64,000 nucleotides of DNA. Source: Methylicorpusculum oleiharenae (lineage in GTDB: Bacteria > Pseudomonadota > Gammaproteobacteria > Methylococcales > Methylomonadaceae). Below the pieces are notes generated by a model. The model made no database searches. It saw nothing but the letters and a program-made list of their open reading frames with translations, and was not told the DNA's origin. Positions within the stretch are counted from its first letter, which is position 1. Each line of letters begins with the position of its first letter. The DNA is taken from NCBI RefSeq assembly GCF_009828925.2, contig NZ_WUTY02000001.1, positions 1,704,492 through 1,768,491 on the forward strand, read 5' to 3'. This document shows positions 25,845 to 33,539 of this stretch, one piece after another. A program made the translations under genes and the position numbers.

Positions 25845-25901
25845 AGGAGATAAACCGGTTATAGTCGAAGGCTATCTATTCATACTTCAGGAGAAACTTT
25901 A

Positions 25902-26345
25902 ATGACTAGCACCGGAATCGATAATAATGCCGTGATCAAAGTACTGAACAAAATTCTGGAAGCAGAATTGGCAGGCGTTGTTCGTTACACACACTATGCG
26001 TTAATGATTGTTGGTTATAATCGCATCCCGATTGTTTCATGGATGCGCAGCCAGGCTACTGAATCGCTGACCCATGCCAATGAAGCGGGCGAATTGATTA
26101 CTCATTTGGGCGGCCACCCGTCACTGGGTATCGGTGCTCTGCTGGAAACTCATCGCCATGACATCGGCACCATTCTGACGGAATCACTCGAGCATGAGGC
26201 GCTGGCTTTAGCTGAATATAATAATTTACTGGAACTGGTTAATGGTCATAACGTTCTGCTTGAGGAATATGCGCGACGTATGATTGCTCAAGAGGAAATG
26301 CATTTGGGCGATGTGCGCAAGATGCTGACTAAACCTGGCGAATAA
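25902..26345 (+). CDS. bacterioferritin-like (ferritin-like diiron) protein
   Basis: A 147-residue four-helix protein close to the bacterioferritin family but about ten residues shorter than the typical 158. Likely metal ligands: Glu22 (ILEAELAGVVRYTHY), Glu54/His58 (TESLTHANEAGELI), a Glu in LEHEALALAEY, and the pair in MIAQEEMHLGDV. The position that carries the heme-ligand Met in bacterioferritin appears to be Leu, so heme binding is doubtful. AGGAG precedes the ATG. A heme-binding-type HbpS/GlcG gene follows 74 bases downstream, suggesting a shared role in iron or oxidative stress handling. Confidence 0.85.
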   Translation: MTSTGIDNNAVIKVLNKILEAELAGVVRYTHYALMIVGYNRIPIVSWMRSQATESLTHANEAGELITHLGGHPSLGIGALLETHRHDIGTILTESLEHEALALAEYNNLLELVNGHNVLLEEYARRMIAQEEMHLGDVRKMLTKPGE

Positions 26346-26419
26346 TGCACTCCTGACTATAAGACCGGCGCTGCCGCAACACTACCTTATTTTATTACCA
26401 TCAAAAAGGAAGTTAGATC

Positions 26420-26854
26420 ATGCATGTTACTTACGAACAAGCTAAAATGGCAATTGCCGCCGCAATTGCCGAATCAACAAAAATCGGTACACAAATGTGT
26501 ATAGCCGTTGTCGATTCCGGCGCTGATTTAAAAGCATTCACCCGAATGAACGGGGCCTGGGTCGGCAGTATCGATATTGCCATCAAAAAAGCCAAGACGG
26601 CGGTTTTCTTCGGTATGAACACAGGACAAATCGGCCAGCTATCGCAGCCGGGCGGACCGCTTTACGGCATTGAACATTCCAATCAGGGCTTGATTACCTT
26701 TCCCGGCGGCGTGCCTATTGTCGATAAAGACGGTGTGTTAATAGGTGCCATTGGCGTCAGCGGCAGTTCGGTAGAAAACGATCATCGCGTTGCAAAAGCC
26801 GGTGTGGATGTAATTGGCATGGCGGATCTACCTTCCCATCCCTGGCGTACCTGA
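26420..26854 (+). CDS. HbpS/GlcG-family protein
   Basis: A 144-residue cytosolic protein of the GlcG/HbpS family; HbpS of Streptomyces binds heme and senses redox stress, while GlcG is encoded with glycolate genes. Motifs: [39 protein letters not shown] near residue 26, and the glycine-rich [49 protein letters not shown] lies upstream of the ATG. It follows the ferritin-like gene on the same strand with no apparent terminator between. Function is inferred only at family level. Confidence 0.85.
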   Translation: MHVTYEQAKMAIAAAIAESTKIGTQMCIAVVDSGADLKAFTRMNGAWVGSIDIAIKKAKTAVFFGMNTGQIGQLSQPGGPLYGIEHSNQGLITFPGGVPIVDKDGVLIGAIGVSGSSVENDHRVAKAGVDVIGMADLPSHPWRT

Positions 26855-27009
26855 GTGTGGAAGGCTTTTTGGCACAGAGTGTCGTGGTCTGATAACTGAG
26901 CTCATGTCCGCCTGGGTGCGGGTATCCAGTGCCATGGACTTTTGATCAACCGCAACAAGGAAATCGTAATCCATTTGTTCGTGCTTTTCATGGTCTTAAT
27001 GGTAAGGTT

Positions 27010-28149
27010 TTACTTAGCTTCAAAGCCGCTTATTTGCTCGCGGGGTATTTTGATGCCGATCAGCTTTTCAACCAACAGCAACGCTGGATATTCGTCCTCT
27101 GAAATCAGAGAAACCGCTTGGCCGTTTTGTCCTGCCCGGCCTGTTCTGCCAATTCGGTGGACATAATCACTGGACGAGCGGGGTAATTCGAAATTGACCA
27201 CATGGGGCAACTGGGCTATATCTATGCCTCTGGTGGCAACATCGGTTGCTACCAATACCCGTATTTCTCCGGATTTAAAACCGGCCAGCGCGCTGGTTCG
27301 GGCACCCTGACTTTTGTTGCCGTGAATCGCAGCGGCTTTTATCCGTGCGGCGTTAAGTTTTTCTGTGAGTCTGTTTGCGCCATGCTTGGAGCTGGTAAAT
27401 ACCAGCACTTGCTGCCAGTTATTGGTTTTAATCAAATGTGTCAACAAGGCCGTTTTTGAGGTTTTATTCACGGTATAAACAAGTTGATCGATTGTTTCGG
27501 CCGCTATGTTTTCAGGGTCGACATTGATTTTTACCGGGTTAACCAGTAAATCACGGGTGAGTTTTTTGATATCGCTGGAAAAAGTGGCTGAAAACAGCAG
27601 GTTTTGACGTTTTTTAGGCAGGAACGCTAATAGTTTATCGATATCTTTGATAAAACCCATATCCAGCATTTTATCGGCTTCATCCAATACCAAAATTTCA
27701 ACTTTATTGAGCCTGACCGCATTTTGATTGACTAAATCCAATAATCGCCCAGGGGTGGCGGTCAATAGATCGACGCCTCCGCGTAAACGCATCATTTGAG
27801 GATTGATTTTTACTCCTCCAAAAACCACTTCAGATTTTAAACGCGGATTTTGATGCGCACCGTATTTCTTGACCGATTCGCCCACTTGTGCGGCTAGTTC
27901 CCGTGTCGGCGTTAAAATTAACGCGCGTAAAGGGCGATTACGGCTAAACGTTGTTTGCGCCATGCGCTGCAAAATGGGCAGTATAAACCCGGCAGTTTTG
28001 CCCGTGCCGGTTTGCGCGGCGGCAAGTAAATCGCGACCTTTTAAAATGGCGGGGATGGCCTGAATCTGAACCGGAGTAGGTGTTGTGTAGCCTGCATCAT
28101 TGATGGCTTGTAATAAGTCTTCTGACAAGCCGAAGCTGGAAAATGGCAT
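27010..28149 (-). CDS. rhlE: DEAD-box ATP-dependent RNA helicase, RhlE type
   Basis: A 379-residue helicase with the Q motif ([31 protein letters not shown]), Walker [12 protein letters not shown] near residue 43, PTRELAAQ (Ia), TPGRLLDL (Ib), [11 protein letters not shown] (II), SATF (III), then [15 protein letters not shown] (V) and [12 protein letters not shown] (VI). RhlE relatives unwind rRNA duplexes and join RNA-degrading complexes. Unlike many RhlE proteins it lacks a long basic C-terminal tail, ending soon after the helicase core. Monocistronic. The 150 bases upstream contain no ORF. Confidence 0.93.
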   Translation of the reverse strand: MPFSSFGLSEDLLQAINDAGYTTPTPVQIQAIPAILKGRDLLAAAQTGTGKTAGFILPILQRMAQTTFSRNRPLRALILTPTRELAAQVGESVKKYGAHQNPRLKSEVVFGGVKINPQMMRLRGGVDLLTATPGRLLDLVNQNAVRLNKVEILVLDEADKMLDMGFIKDIDKLLAFLPKKRQNLLFSATFSSDIKKLTRDLLVNPVKINVDPENIAAETIDQLVYTVNKTSKTALLTHLIKTNNWQQVLVFTSSKHGANRLTEKLNAARIKAAAIHGNKSQGARTSALAGFKSGEIRVLVATDVATRGIDIAQLPHVVNFELPRSSSDYVHRIGRTGRAGQNGQAVSLISEDEYPALLLVEKLIGIKIPREQISGFEAK

Positions 28150-28301
28150 TAAGGATCTCGTTGAGGATGGGGGTTATAGCAGTGCGATGGTTATGTTTTT
28201 GATGCTTGAACTCATCAAGTTAGGCGAGTGTAACATTGAGTTCAAACCTAAAAGCCGTTGTTAGACCCCCTAAATAAATACATTATCGCTTATCCGGACG
28301 G

Positions 28302-28796
28302 TCAGATAATTAACATTAATAGATAAGAGCCCACATAAGTCACCAGAAAGTAGCCGCTTGCCAGCAATAACGAAAATAAAATATCGACGATTAAAATCCG
28401 TTTAATCAGATAAGTAATAATGGCTATATCCCAAATGATCAGTACGAACATCAGGTAGTAGCTCAATAAATCGTCTGTTGATGTGAGCCATACGACAACC
28501 GGCAAGCCAAATGATGCCACTATGTTTTCACAAAGCAAAAAACTGCTGGCCGCCGCAATAAATCCAGGCATTGCTTTTTTATAGCGAAGAAGGCCGGCAA
28601 CAAAAAGCAAAGTCAGCACAGTTTCTATGGCGACTCCGATCATTGCCTCAAACGGGTCTGTCACATTGGCTTGAATAAAAAGCTCTATTAATATGTAGAA
28701 ATAAAGATTTTTTTGGAAAAAACTGACCGAACGAGGTAATTCAAGAGGATTATTCCTGAATAGACAGAGTTGAGCGTAAAGTTTTAAATTTTCCAT
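28302..28796 (-). CDS. integral membrane protein of unknown function
   Basis: A 164-residue protein with four to five predicted membrane helices (about residues 30-40, 48-66, 78-100, 107-130, 137-162) and a conserved-looking N-terminus with RNNPLELPRSVSFF. I do not recognise the family, although the N-terminal amphipathic segment followed by closely spaced helices recalls Yip1-like proteins. It lies 135 bases downstream of the dynamin-like gene on the same strand and could be part of the same transcript. Confidence 0.6.
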   Translation of the reverse strand: MENLKLYAQLCLFRNNPLELPRSVSFFQKNLYFYILIELFIQANVTDPFEAMIGVAIETVLTLLFVAGLLRYKKAMPGFIAAASSFLLCENIVASFGLPVVVWLTSTDDLLSYYLMFVLIIWDIAIITYLIKRILIVDILFSLLLASGYFLVTYVGSYLLMLII

Positions 28797-28931
28797 AATT
28801 TACACAAGCCGGTTGGAACAGTTAAATACTCTGATTTTGACCCGCTCTAAGTTCACGAATTTATCTGAAGAGGCGAATACATTTGCCTCTTCAAGAAACT
28901 TAATAATCGGGAAGTTATTTCGTCCCTATCC

Positions 28932-30491
28932 TTAACGGGGCGTATTGTCAGTGTTGTTTTCCGGAGGGCGGATTGGAAACAGGCGTGATCGTGAAGTGGT
29001 CGGTGTTACAGAAGCTGCTGGCGCTGGCTCAGGTGCAGGTGTAACTGAAGGTGTAGGAGAAATTACTGGTGAAGGTGGCGGTGGTGAGACTGCTGCCGGC
29101 GTTTCGCTGGGTATGAACGAGTTTACGCTTGGTGTGGCGGGTGACGGGCTTTCATTCCCATAAACTTGGACACGATCGTTCATCGACAGTACCAATTCTC
29201 TGCTCAAAACAGTTAATTTGTTAAGCCGGGCTTTCATTTCCTTATTCCAGCCGACGGGTGTCGTTGAAGGTAACAACATACGCATTGAGGTCAGGCTTTT
29301 TTCAAAAACGCCCGATAAATTTTCCATGATATTCAGCTCTTTTTGCCGGTCATTAAGACGACCAATGATCAGCTTGGCTTGCAGCTTGCTTATGCCTATA
29401 TGGACGGGGATCATGAAGCCGGTTAGTGCGACCAGAAAAAGAGGTCCGATGATAGGATCAAAAAGCATGGCAAAAAAGCCAATCTGGATTTCGGCGAAAA
29501 GCATTAAGGTGGCTATAAAACCTAAGATGAGCAGACTTGAAAATGTGGACCGCTCTTTCCATAGCACTGTAGCTTCTACAATTTCCGGTATGAATACTTC
29601 CGTGATATCGCGGATGTTTTTTTCCAGAGTGTTCATGATCCGGTAGTTGCGGTAGAGGCCTATCTTATTGATGCGTTGATTTAAAATGCTGATAGAGGGA
29701 GCATTGACGGGATCAAACAGGCTGATTTGACTCGACAGTCCTATAAAATCAGTGGTTTTTATTCCGAGATCATCAAGCTTTCTTTGCCAAGGGCTCACGT
29801 CCAGCTTGTTAGAAGGCGGCTGGTCGATAATGTAGACAAACTTGTTGGAATCTTGCTGTTCAACAATTGTCCGGATTATTTCTTCAATCGCTTCAGGCTC
29901 GACATTAAACGAATCGGCAAAGACCAGCACCAGATCGGAGATGTCGATGGTGTGTTTCGCCAATAAGTTGAAAACCGGTTTTGGAACGGTGTTTTCAGTC
30001 AAATGGGGCAGCTGAATAAATAATTTATCTTTGAGCCGGTCATTGCTAATTGTTTTTAATTCAATAAAGGCGTTGATTTGTTGGCTGCTGCCTGGACTTG
30101 CGCGGTCAATCTCTTTGCTTATCGAGTGAAAAGGCAGGCGGTGATCGGCATCCAGTGCGGTACCGGGAAGAATGACATCATTATTGGGGGTGCAATATTG
30201 CATGACTGCAAATTTGTGGCGAGTTGTTTGAGCGCCCATCCTGGCTTGATGAATATCAATATATTCCTGGATGAAGCGGGACGCCGCCTGGGTGTTTCCG
30301 CCAATGATACTGATAATCGGCCACCAGGTTGTCTTGGTGGCAGTGGTGTCTTCGTCATCAATTAAGCCAAGGTCATACTCGATCTGATCCAGTTCTTGAA
30401 GCACCTTAACCGCTTCACGCAATGCAGGATTGTCCTGTGCAAATTGTTTTTCAATCCCGGCCAAGTGTTTGCTAAGTGTTTTTTTTGTCAT
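28932..30491 (-). CDS. dynamin-family protein with destroyed GTP-binding motifs
   Basis: A 519-residue protein. Residues 55-300 follow the bacterial dynamin-like GTPase pattern (PGTALDADHRLPFHSISKEIDR; then FIELKTISNDRLKDKLFIQLPHL; DISDLVLVFADSFNVEPEAIEEI; DSNKFVYIIDQ), but the P-loop expected as GNxxSGKSS reads GGNTQAASR near residues 64-72, so the Gly-Lys pair is Ala-Ala. The IDxPG motif reads IQLPH, and the NQID-like G4 motif reads DQPP. Two membrane helices lie about residues 325-375, and a Pro/Ser/Thr-rich tail fills residues 445-519. It is probably a non-hydrolysing pseudo-GTPase scaffold at the inner membrane. Family recognition is from memory of these motif contexts. Confidence 0.7.
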   Translation of the reverse strand: MTKKTLSKHLAGIEKQFAQDNPALREAVKVLQELDQIEYDLGLIDDEDTTATKTTWWPIISIIGGNTQAASRFIQEYIDIHQARMGAQTTRHKFAVMQYCTPNNDVILPGTALDADHRLPFHSISKEIDRASPGSSQQINAFIELKTISNDRLKDKLFIQLPHLTENTVPKPVFNLLAKHTIDISDLVLVFADSFNVEPEAIEEIIRTIVEQQDSNKFVYIIDQPPSNKLDVSPWQRKLDDLGIKTTDFIGLSSQISLFDPVNAPSISILNQRINKIGLYRNYRIMNTLEKNIRDITEVFIPEIVEATVLWKERSTFSSLLILGFIATLMLFAEIQIGFFAMLFDPIIGPLFLVALTGFMIPVHIGISKLQAKLIIGRLNDRQKELNIMENLSGVFEKSLTSMRMLLPSTTPVGWNKEMKARLNKLTVLSRELVLSMNDRVQVYGNESPSPATPSVNSFIPSETPAAVSPPPPSPVISPTPSVTPAPEPAPAASVTPTTSRSRLFPIRPPENNTDNTPR

Positions 30492-31053
30492 CAGACTGAA
30501 CTCACAGTTAATTAATGGGACGTAGGCATCGTATTTAAGAGGCTGATTTTACATACTTTGGGCCAGGATTAAGGCATCATTAAAATCTCAGAACGAATCT
30601 GAGTCAGCATAGTCGAAAATTTCCTCATCTTAACCGGCAGCATGATACGGAATACCGGGGATAAATGATCTACCAATAAAGTTTTTTGGGCTGGCGCATT
30701 TTATAATGCTTTCTGATTAAGGTTGGCAATATAAAAAGTAAAGGCAATTTTACAACTCATTTAGTCAATTCATCAAAATCCACCTGGAATGAACTCTCTT
30801 TTGTCATAAATACCGATGCCGGATACTGATTTAACTCATTTCAATGGCAGGGTAATAAAGGTTAAAAAATCTGTATTTAAAAAATGTAAAGTTTACAAGA
30901 GTGAGTATACTTTTTTAAGAATCTGGAGTGATAATAATCCTTTTTATCTGCTCCATACGGGGTTTTATCCTGATTTGCATAGCAGCAGATTATGACCCGC
31001 CGCTATCTATAACAGTTATAAACGAGTTACTGATTTTAAATGATGGTATTTTG
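30492..31053. other. 562-bp divergent intergenic region
   Basis: This AT-rich stretch lies between the divergently transcribed dynamin-like gene and a small lipoprotein gene. It should contain both promoters. A short perfect dyad (TGTAAAGTTTACA, about 30886-30898) could be an operator. An open frame from a GTG at 30928 merges into the lipoprotein frame but lacks a ribosome-binding site at the proper distance. No RNA gene was recognised. Confidence 0.35.
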
Positions 31054-31455
31054 ATGAAAGAACGAAAAACGATGTTTGCTGTTCGTGTTTTGTTTTGTAT
31101 GCCGCTTTTGTTGTGCAGCTGTCAGGGGGTATTGACCGGTAAGTACGGTGAATACAGTCAGTCACGAGAAGAATTTACCCGTTATGTAGAGGACGTTTTC
31201 CGATTACAGAATCAGTTGACGACTGAAGTCATGATGCTGGGCGGCGTTGATGACTCTGATGAATATGATGCTCTCCAGCAAGCCGAACAAAACATGCATG
31301 CCATCTGTGATCCACTCAATGAGTATGCAACTAAAGAGATGGACGGGGCCTCGATAGGTTATCTTCTGAGAAGACGTGTAGAGCGTTCCGCTGTAGCCTG
31401 TGAACGTGCAGCCAAAGAGGTGGGAGCTCAATTAAAGCATTTAACGGCCGATTGA
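31054..31455 (+). CDS. putative small lipoprotein
   Basis: From the ATG at 31054 this encodes 133 residues: a basic start (MKERKTMF), a hydrophobic segment (VRVLFCMPLLLCSC) ending in candidate lipobox cysteines near residues 21-23, and a helical, charged mature part (EEFTRYVEDVFRLQNQLTTEVMMLG; EQNMHAICDPLNEYATKEMDGASI). No family was recognised. A longer reading from the GTG at 30928 would bury the signal peptide, so I reject it. A family-A repeat follows, then the carbamoyltransferase operon. Confidence 0.6.
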   Translation: MKERKTMFAVRVLFCMPLLLCSCQGVLTGKYGEYSQSREEFTRYVEDVFRLQNQLTTEVMMLGGVDDSDEYDALQQAEQNMHAICDPLNEYATKEMDGASIGYLLRRRVERSAVACERAAKEVGAQLKHLTAD

Positions 31456-31488
31456 TTCAGATTGTTTCATTCTTTTTCAGTGTCAGGA

Positions 31489-31638
31489 CTGCATCCAACA
31501 AAGCTTCGATATTCTGGCCGTAAGCCTTGCGAGGAGTGCCGTAAAACCATCCCTGAGGGGCTTGAGACAGCATCCCTGTTATCGCATCCCCGCAAAGCTT
31601 TCTCCTCTCCCTCTGAATCATCAAACTGGGAAGTGCAG
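31489..31638 (+). repeat. MITE-like element, family A, diverged copy 4
   Basis: The interior matches family A (CCGTAAGCCTTGCGAGGAGTGCC, GGGGCTTGAGACAGCATCCCTGTTATCGCATCCCCGCAAAGCTT). The right end keeps TCAAACTGGGAAGTGCAG; the left end has decayed. No target duplication is evident. It occupies half of the 332-bp gap ahead of the carbamoyltransferase operon; the remaining 150 bases to the ATG probably hold that operon's promoter. Confidence 0.65.
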
Positions 31639-31787
31639 GAATGGCCGGCTTTTTCCTCTAAACATCAAAAAATTGCCTTAACGATTCATTCGGGGCGATA
31701 TTTTGCACCCATCTTTAACCTATCAGGTTTACAGAGAGGAACCAAGGCGCCCATAATTGGTGCACTTTAATTCCTATTCGTTCCGCT

Positions 31788-33539
31788 ATGAAAAAATACT
31801 ACATTGGTCTTTCCGTGACCTATCATGATCCTGGTCTGGCAATTGTTGACGACAACGGCGAAGTTTTGTTTGCCGAGGCTACCGAGCGTTATCTTCAGAG
31901 TAAAAGAGCGATCAATTGTGAGCCGGATCAGTTGAACTGGATAACCGATGTGCTGGACAGCTATTGCAGTTACCCCTGCGAATTTGTAATTGCGACCAAC
32001 TGGCGCAAAAAAAGACCGCATTATGAGCGGCTGATCAGTGGTTTAGGGCTGTTGACGGCAAAAGGGCTGCTTAAAAAAGACCTGAAAAAACTCCGTTCTC
32101 CTTTGGAAAACTACAAGCTGCATCACATGATCGCTTGTCAGCACAGCAGCTACCTTAAAACAGGACTGAATCTGGTCAGACGCTTGAAGGAATTTCACCC
32201 CGAGTGCCCGGTTTCCTTTCTGGATTTCGATCATCATTTGACGCATGCCGCGATGGCTTCTTACAGCAGTCCTTTCAGCAACGCTGCTTGTGCTGTTATC
32301 GATTCTTATGGTGAGAACGGTTCCATGGCTTTTTACCGTTACCATCATGGTAAATTGGATTGCATCCATGAAACGCGGGGTGTCGGCAGTCTGGGGTTCT
32401 TTTACATGAAAATCACCGAGCTGTGCGGATTTGACTGGCTGAAAGGCGAGGAATGGAAAGTCATGGGTCTTGCCGCTTACGGCAAACTGGATCAAAAACT
32501 CTATGACTTGTTGAAAGATACGCTGGCGGTTGATGGTTTAGATTTTGCCGTGCAGCCGCAACACTTTTTTGACCTGCTGGAGGCCTTGAATGCCTATCAG
32601 CAAAAAGAGGAAGATGTATTAAAGAAGGCGGCCGATCTGGCGTTTACCGGCCAGTATTTTTTTGCTGAACTGATGACGCAAATTTTGAAACATTTGAAGG
32701 CAGTGACCGGCGAAGACAATCTGGTTTTGGCCGGCGGCTGTGCCCTCAATTCATCTTATAACGGACAGATTGCAGAACGAACCGGTTTTAAGCAGGCGCA
32801 TATTCCATCGGCCCCGGCCGATGACGGCACCGCCTTGGGTGCGGCTTGGCTGGCTTACCACCGCACACCGGCAAAATCGGCAAAGCCGCCCCAGTTGTTG
32901 ACCCCTTATCTGGGTTCGAGAATCAGCAACGAAGCCATCAACCGGCTAATTCAGTACAACCGATCGCTTGATATTCGGCACTTACCTGATACGCTTTGTG
33001 AAGAAACAGCTCAATTGCTGGCATCCGGTGCCATCGTAGGCTGGGTTCAGGACAGGGCCGAATTTGGGCCGAGATCCTTGGGCAATCGTTCAATTCTGGC
33101 CGATCCCAGAGGCTCAGGCATGAAAGACACCATTAATCAGCACATCAAATTCCGTGAATATTTTCGCCCTTTTGCACCCTCGGTGCTGCATGAATACGGT
33201 CATGAGTATTTTGAAAATTATCAAGAATCACCTTACATGGATAAAACTCTGACCATAAAACCGGCCATGCGCGAATGTATTGCGGCAACTGTTCATGTTG
33301 ATGGGACCGGGCGTCTGCAAACTGTTAAAGAACAGTGGAATCCGCGTTTTTACCGCTTAATCAGTCATTTTCATGCGCTTACCGGCGTGCCTGTGCTGCT
33401 TAACACCAGTTTTAATGTAATGGGCAAACCCTTAATACACAGTCTTGAGGATGCTGTTTCGGTATTTTTAACGACGGGGCTGGATGCTTTAGTCATTGAT
33501 GATTATTTAATCACCAAACCTCATGACCGTAACCACTGA
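31788..33539 (+). CDS. O-carbamoyltransferase, NodU/CmcH/TobZ family
   Basis: A 583-residue, full-length enzyme of the family that moves a carbamoyl group from carbamoyl phosphate through carbamoyl-adenylate to a hydroxyl of a small molecule (Nod factors, cephamycin, tobramycin). The N-terminal Kae1/YgjD-like domain has DFDHHLTHAAMA (metal-binding His region, about residues 146-157), a VIDSYGENGSMAFY segment, and VLAGGCALNSSYNG near residue 315. The C-terminal YrdC-like part has FGPRSLGNRSILADPR near residue 425, FREYFRPFAPSVL near residue 450, and LLNTSFNVMGKPLIHSLEDAV near residue 538. It overlaps the next gene by 17 bases. Substrate unknown; the downstream hydroxylase suggests a lipid or terpenoid alcohol. 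Confidence 0.9.
   Translation: MKKYYIGLSVTYHDPGLAIVDDNGEVLFAEATERYLQSKRAINCEPDQLNWITDVLDSYCSYPCEFVIATNWRKKRPHYERLISGLGLLTAKGLLKKDLKKLRSPLENYKLHHMIACQHSSYLKTGLNLVRRLKEFHPECPVSFLDFDHHLTHAAMASYSSPFSNAACAVIDSYGENGSMAFYRYHHGKLDCIHETRGVGSLGFFYMKITELCGFDWLKGEEWKVMGLAAYGKLDQKLYDLLKDTLAVDGLDFAVQPQHFFDLLEALNAYQQKEEDVLKKAADLAFTGQYFFAELMTQILKHLKAVTGEDNLVLAGGCALNSSYNGQIAERTGFKQAHIPSAPADDGTALGAAWLAYHRTPAKSAKPPQLLTPYLGSRISNEAINRLIQYNRSLDIRHLPDTLCEETAQLLASGAIVGWVQDRAEFGPRSLGNRSILADPRGSGMKDTINQHIKFREYFRPFAPSVLHEYGHEYFENYQESPYMDKTLTIKPAMRECIAATVHVDGTGRLQTVKEQWNPRFYRLISHFHALTGVPVLLNTSFNVMGKPLIHSLEDAVSVFLTTGLDALVIDDYLITKPHDRNH

Noticed and set aside
30886-30898. TGTAAAGTTTACA operator-like dyad
   Set aside because: Short, AT-rich and single-copy; it could be chance and no regulator consensus with this spacing is known to me.
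30928-31053. N-terminal extension of the small lipoprotein from GTG
   Set aside because: It would place the signal peptide and lipobox internally; the ATG at 31054 gives a normal lipoprotein.
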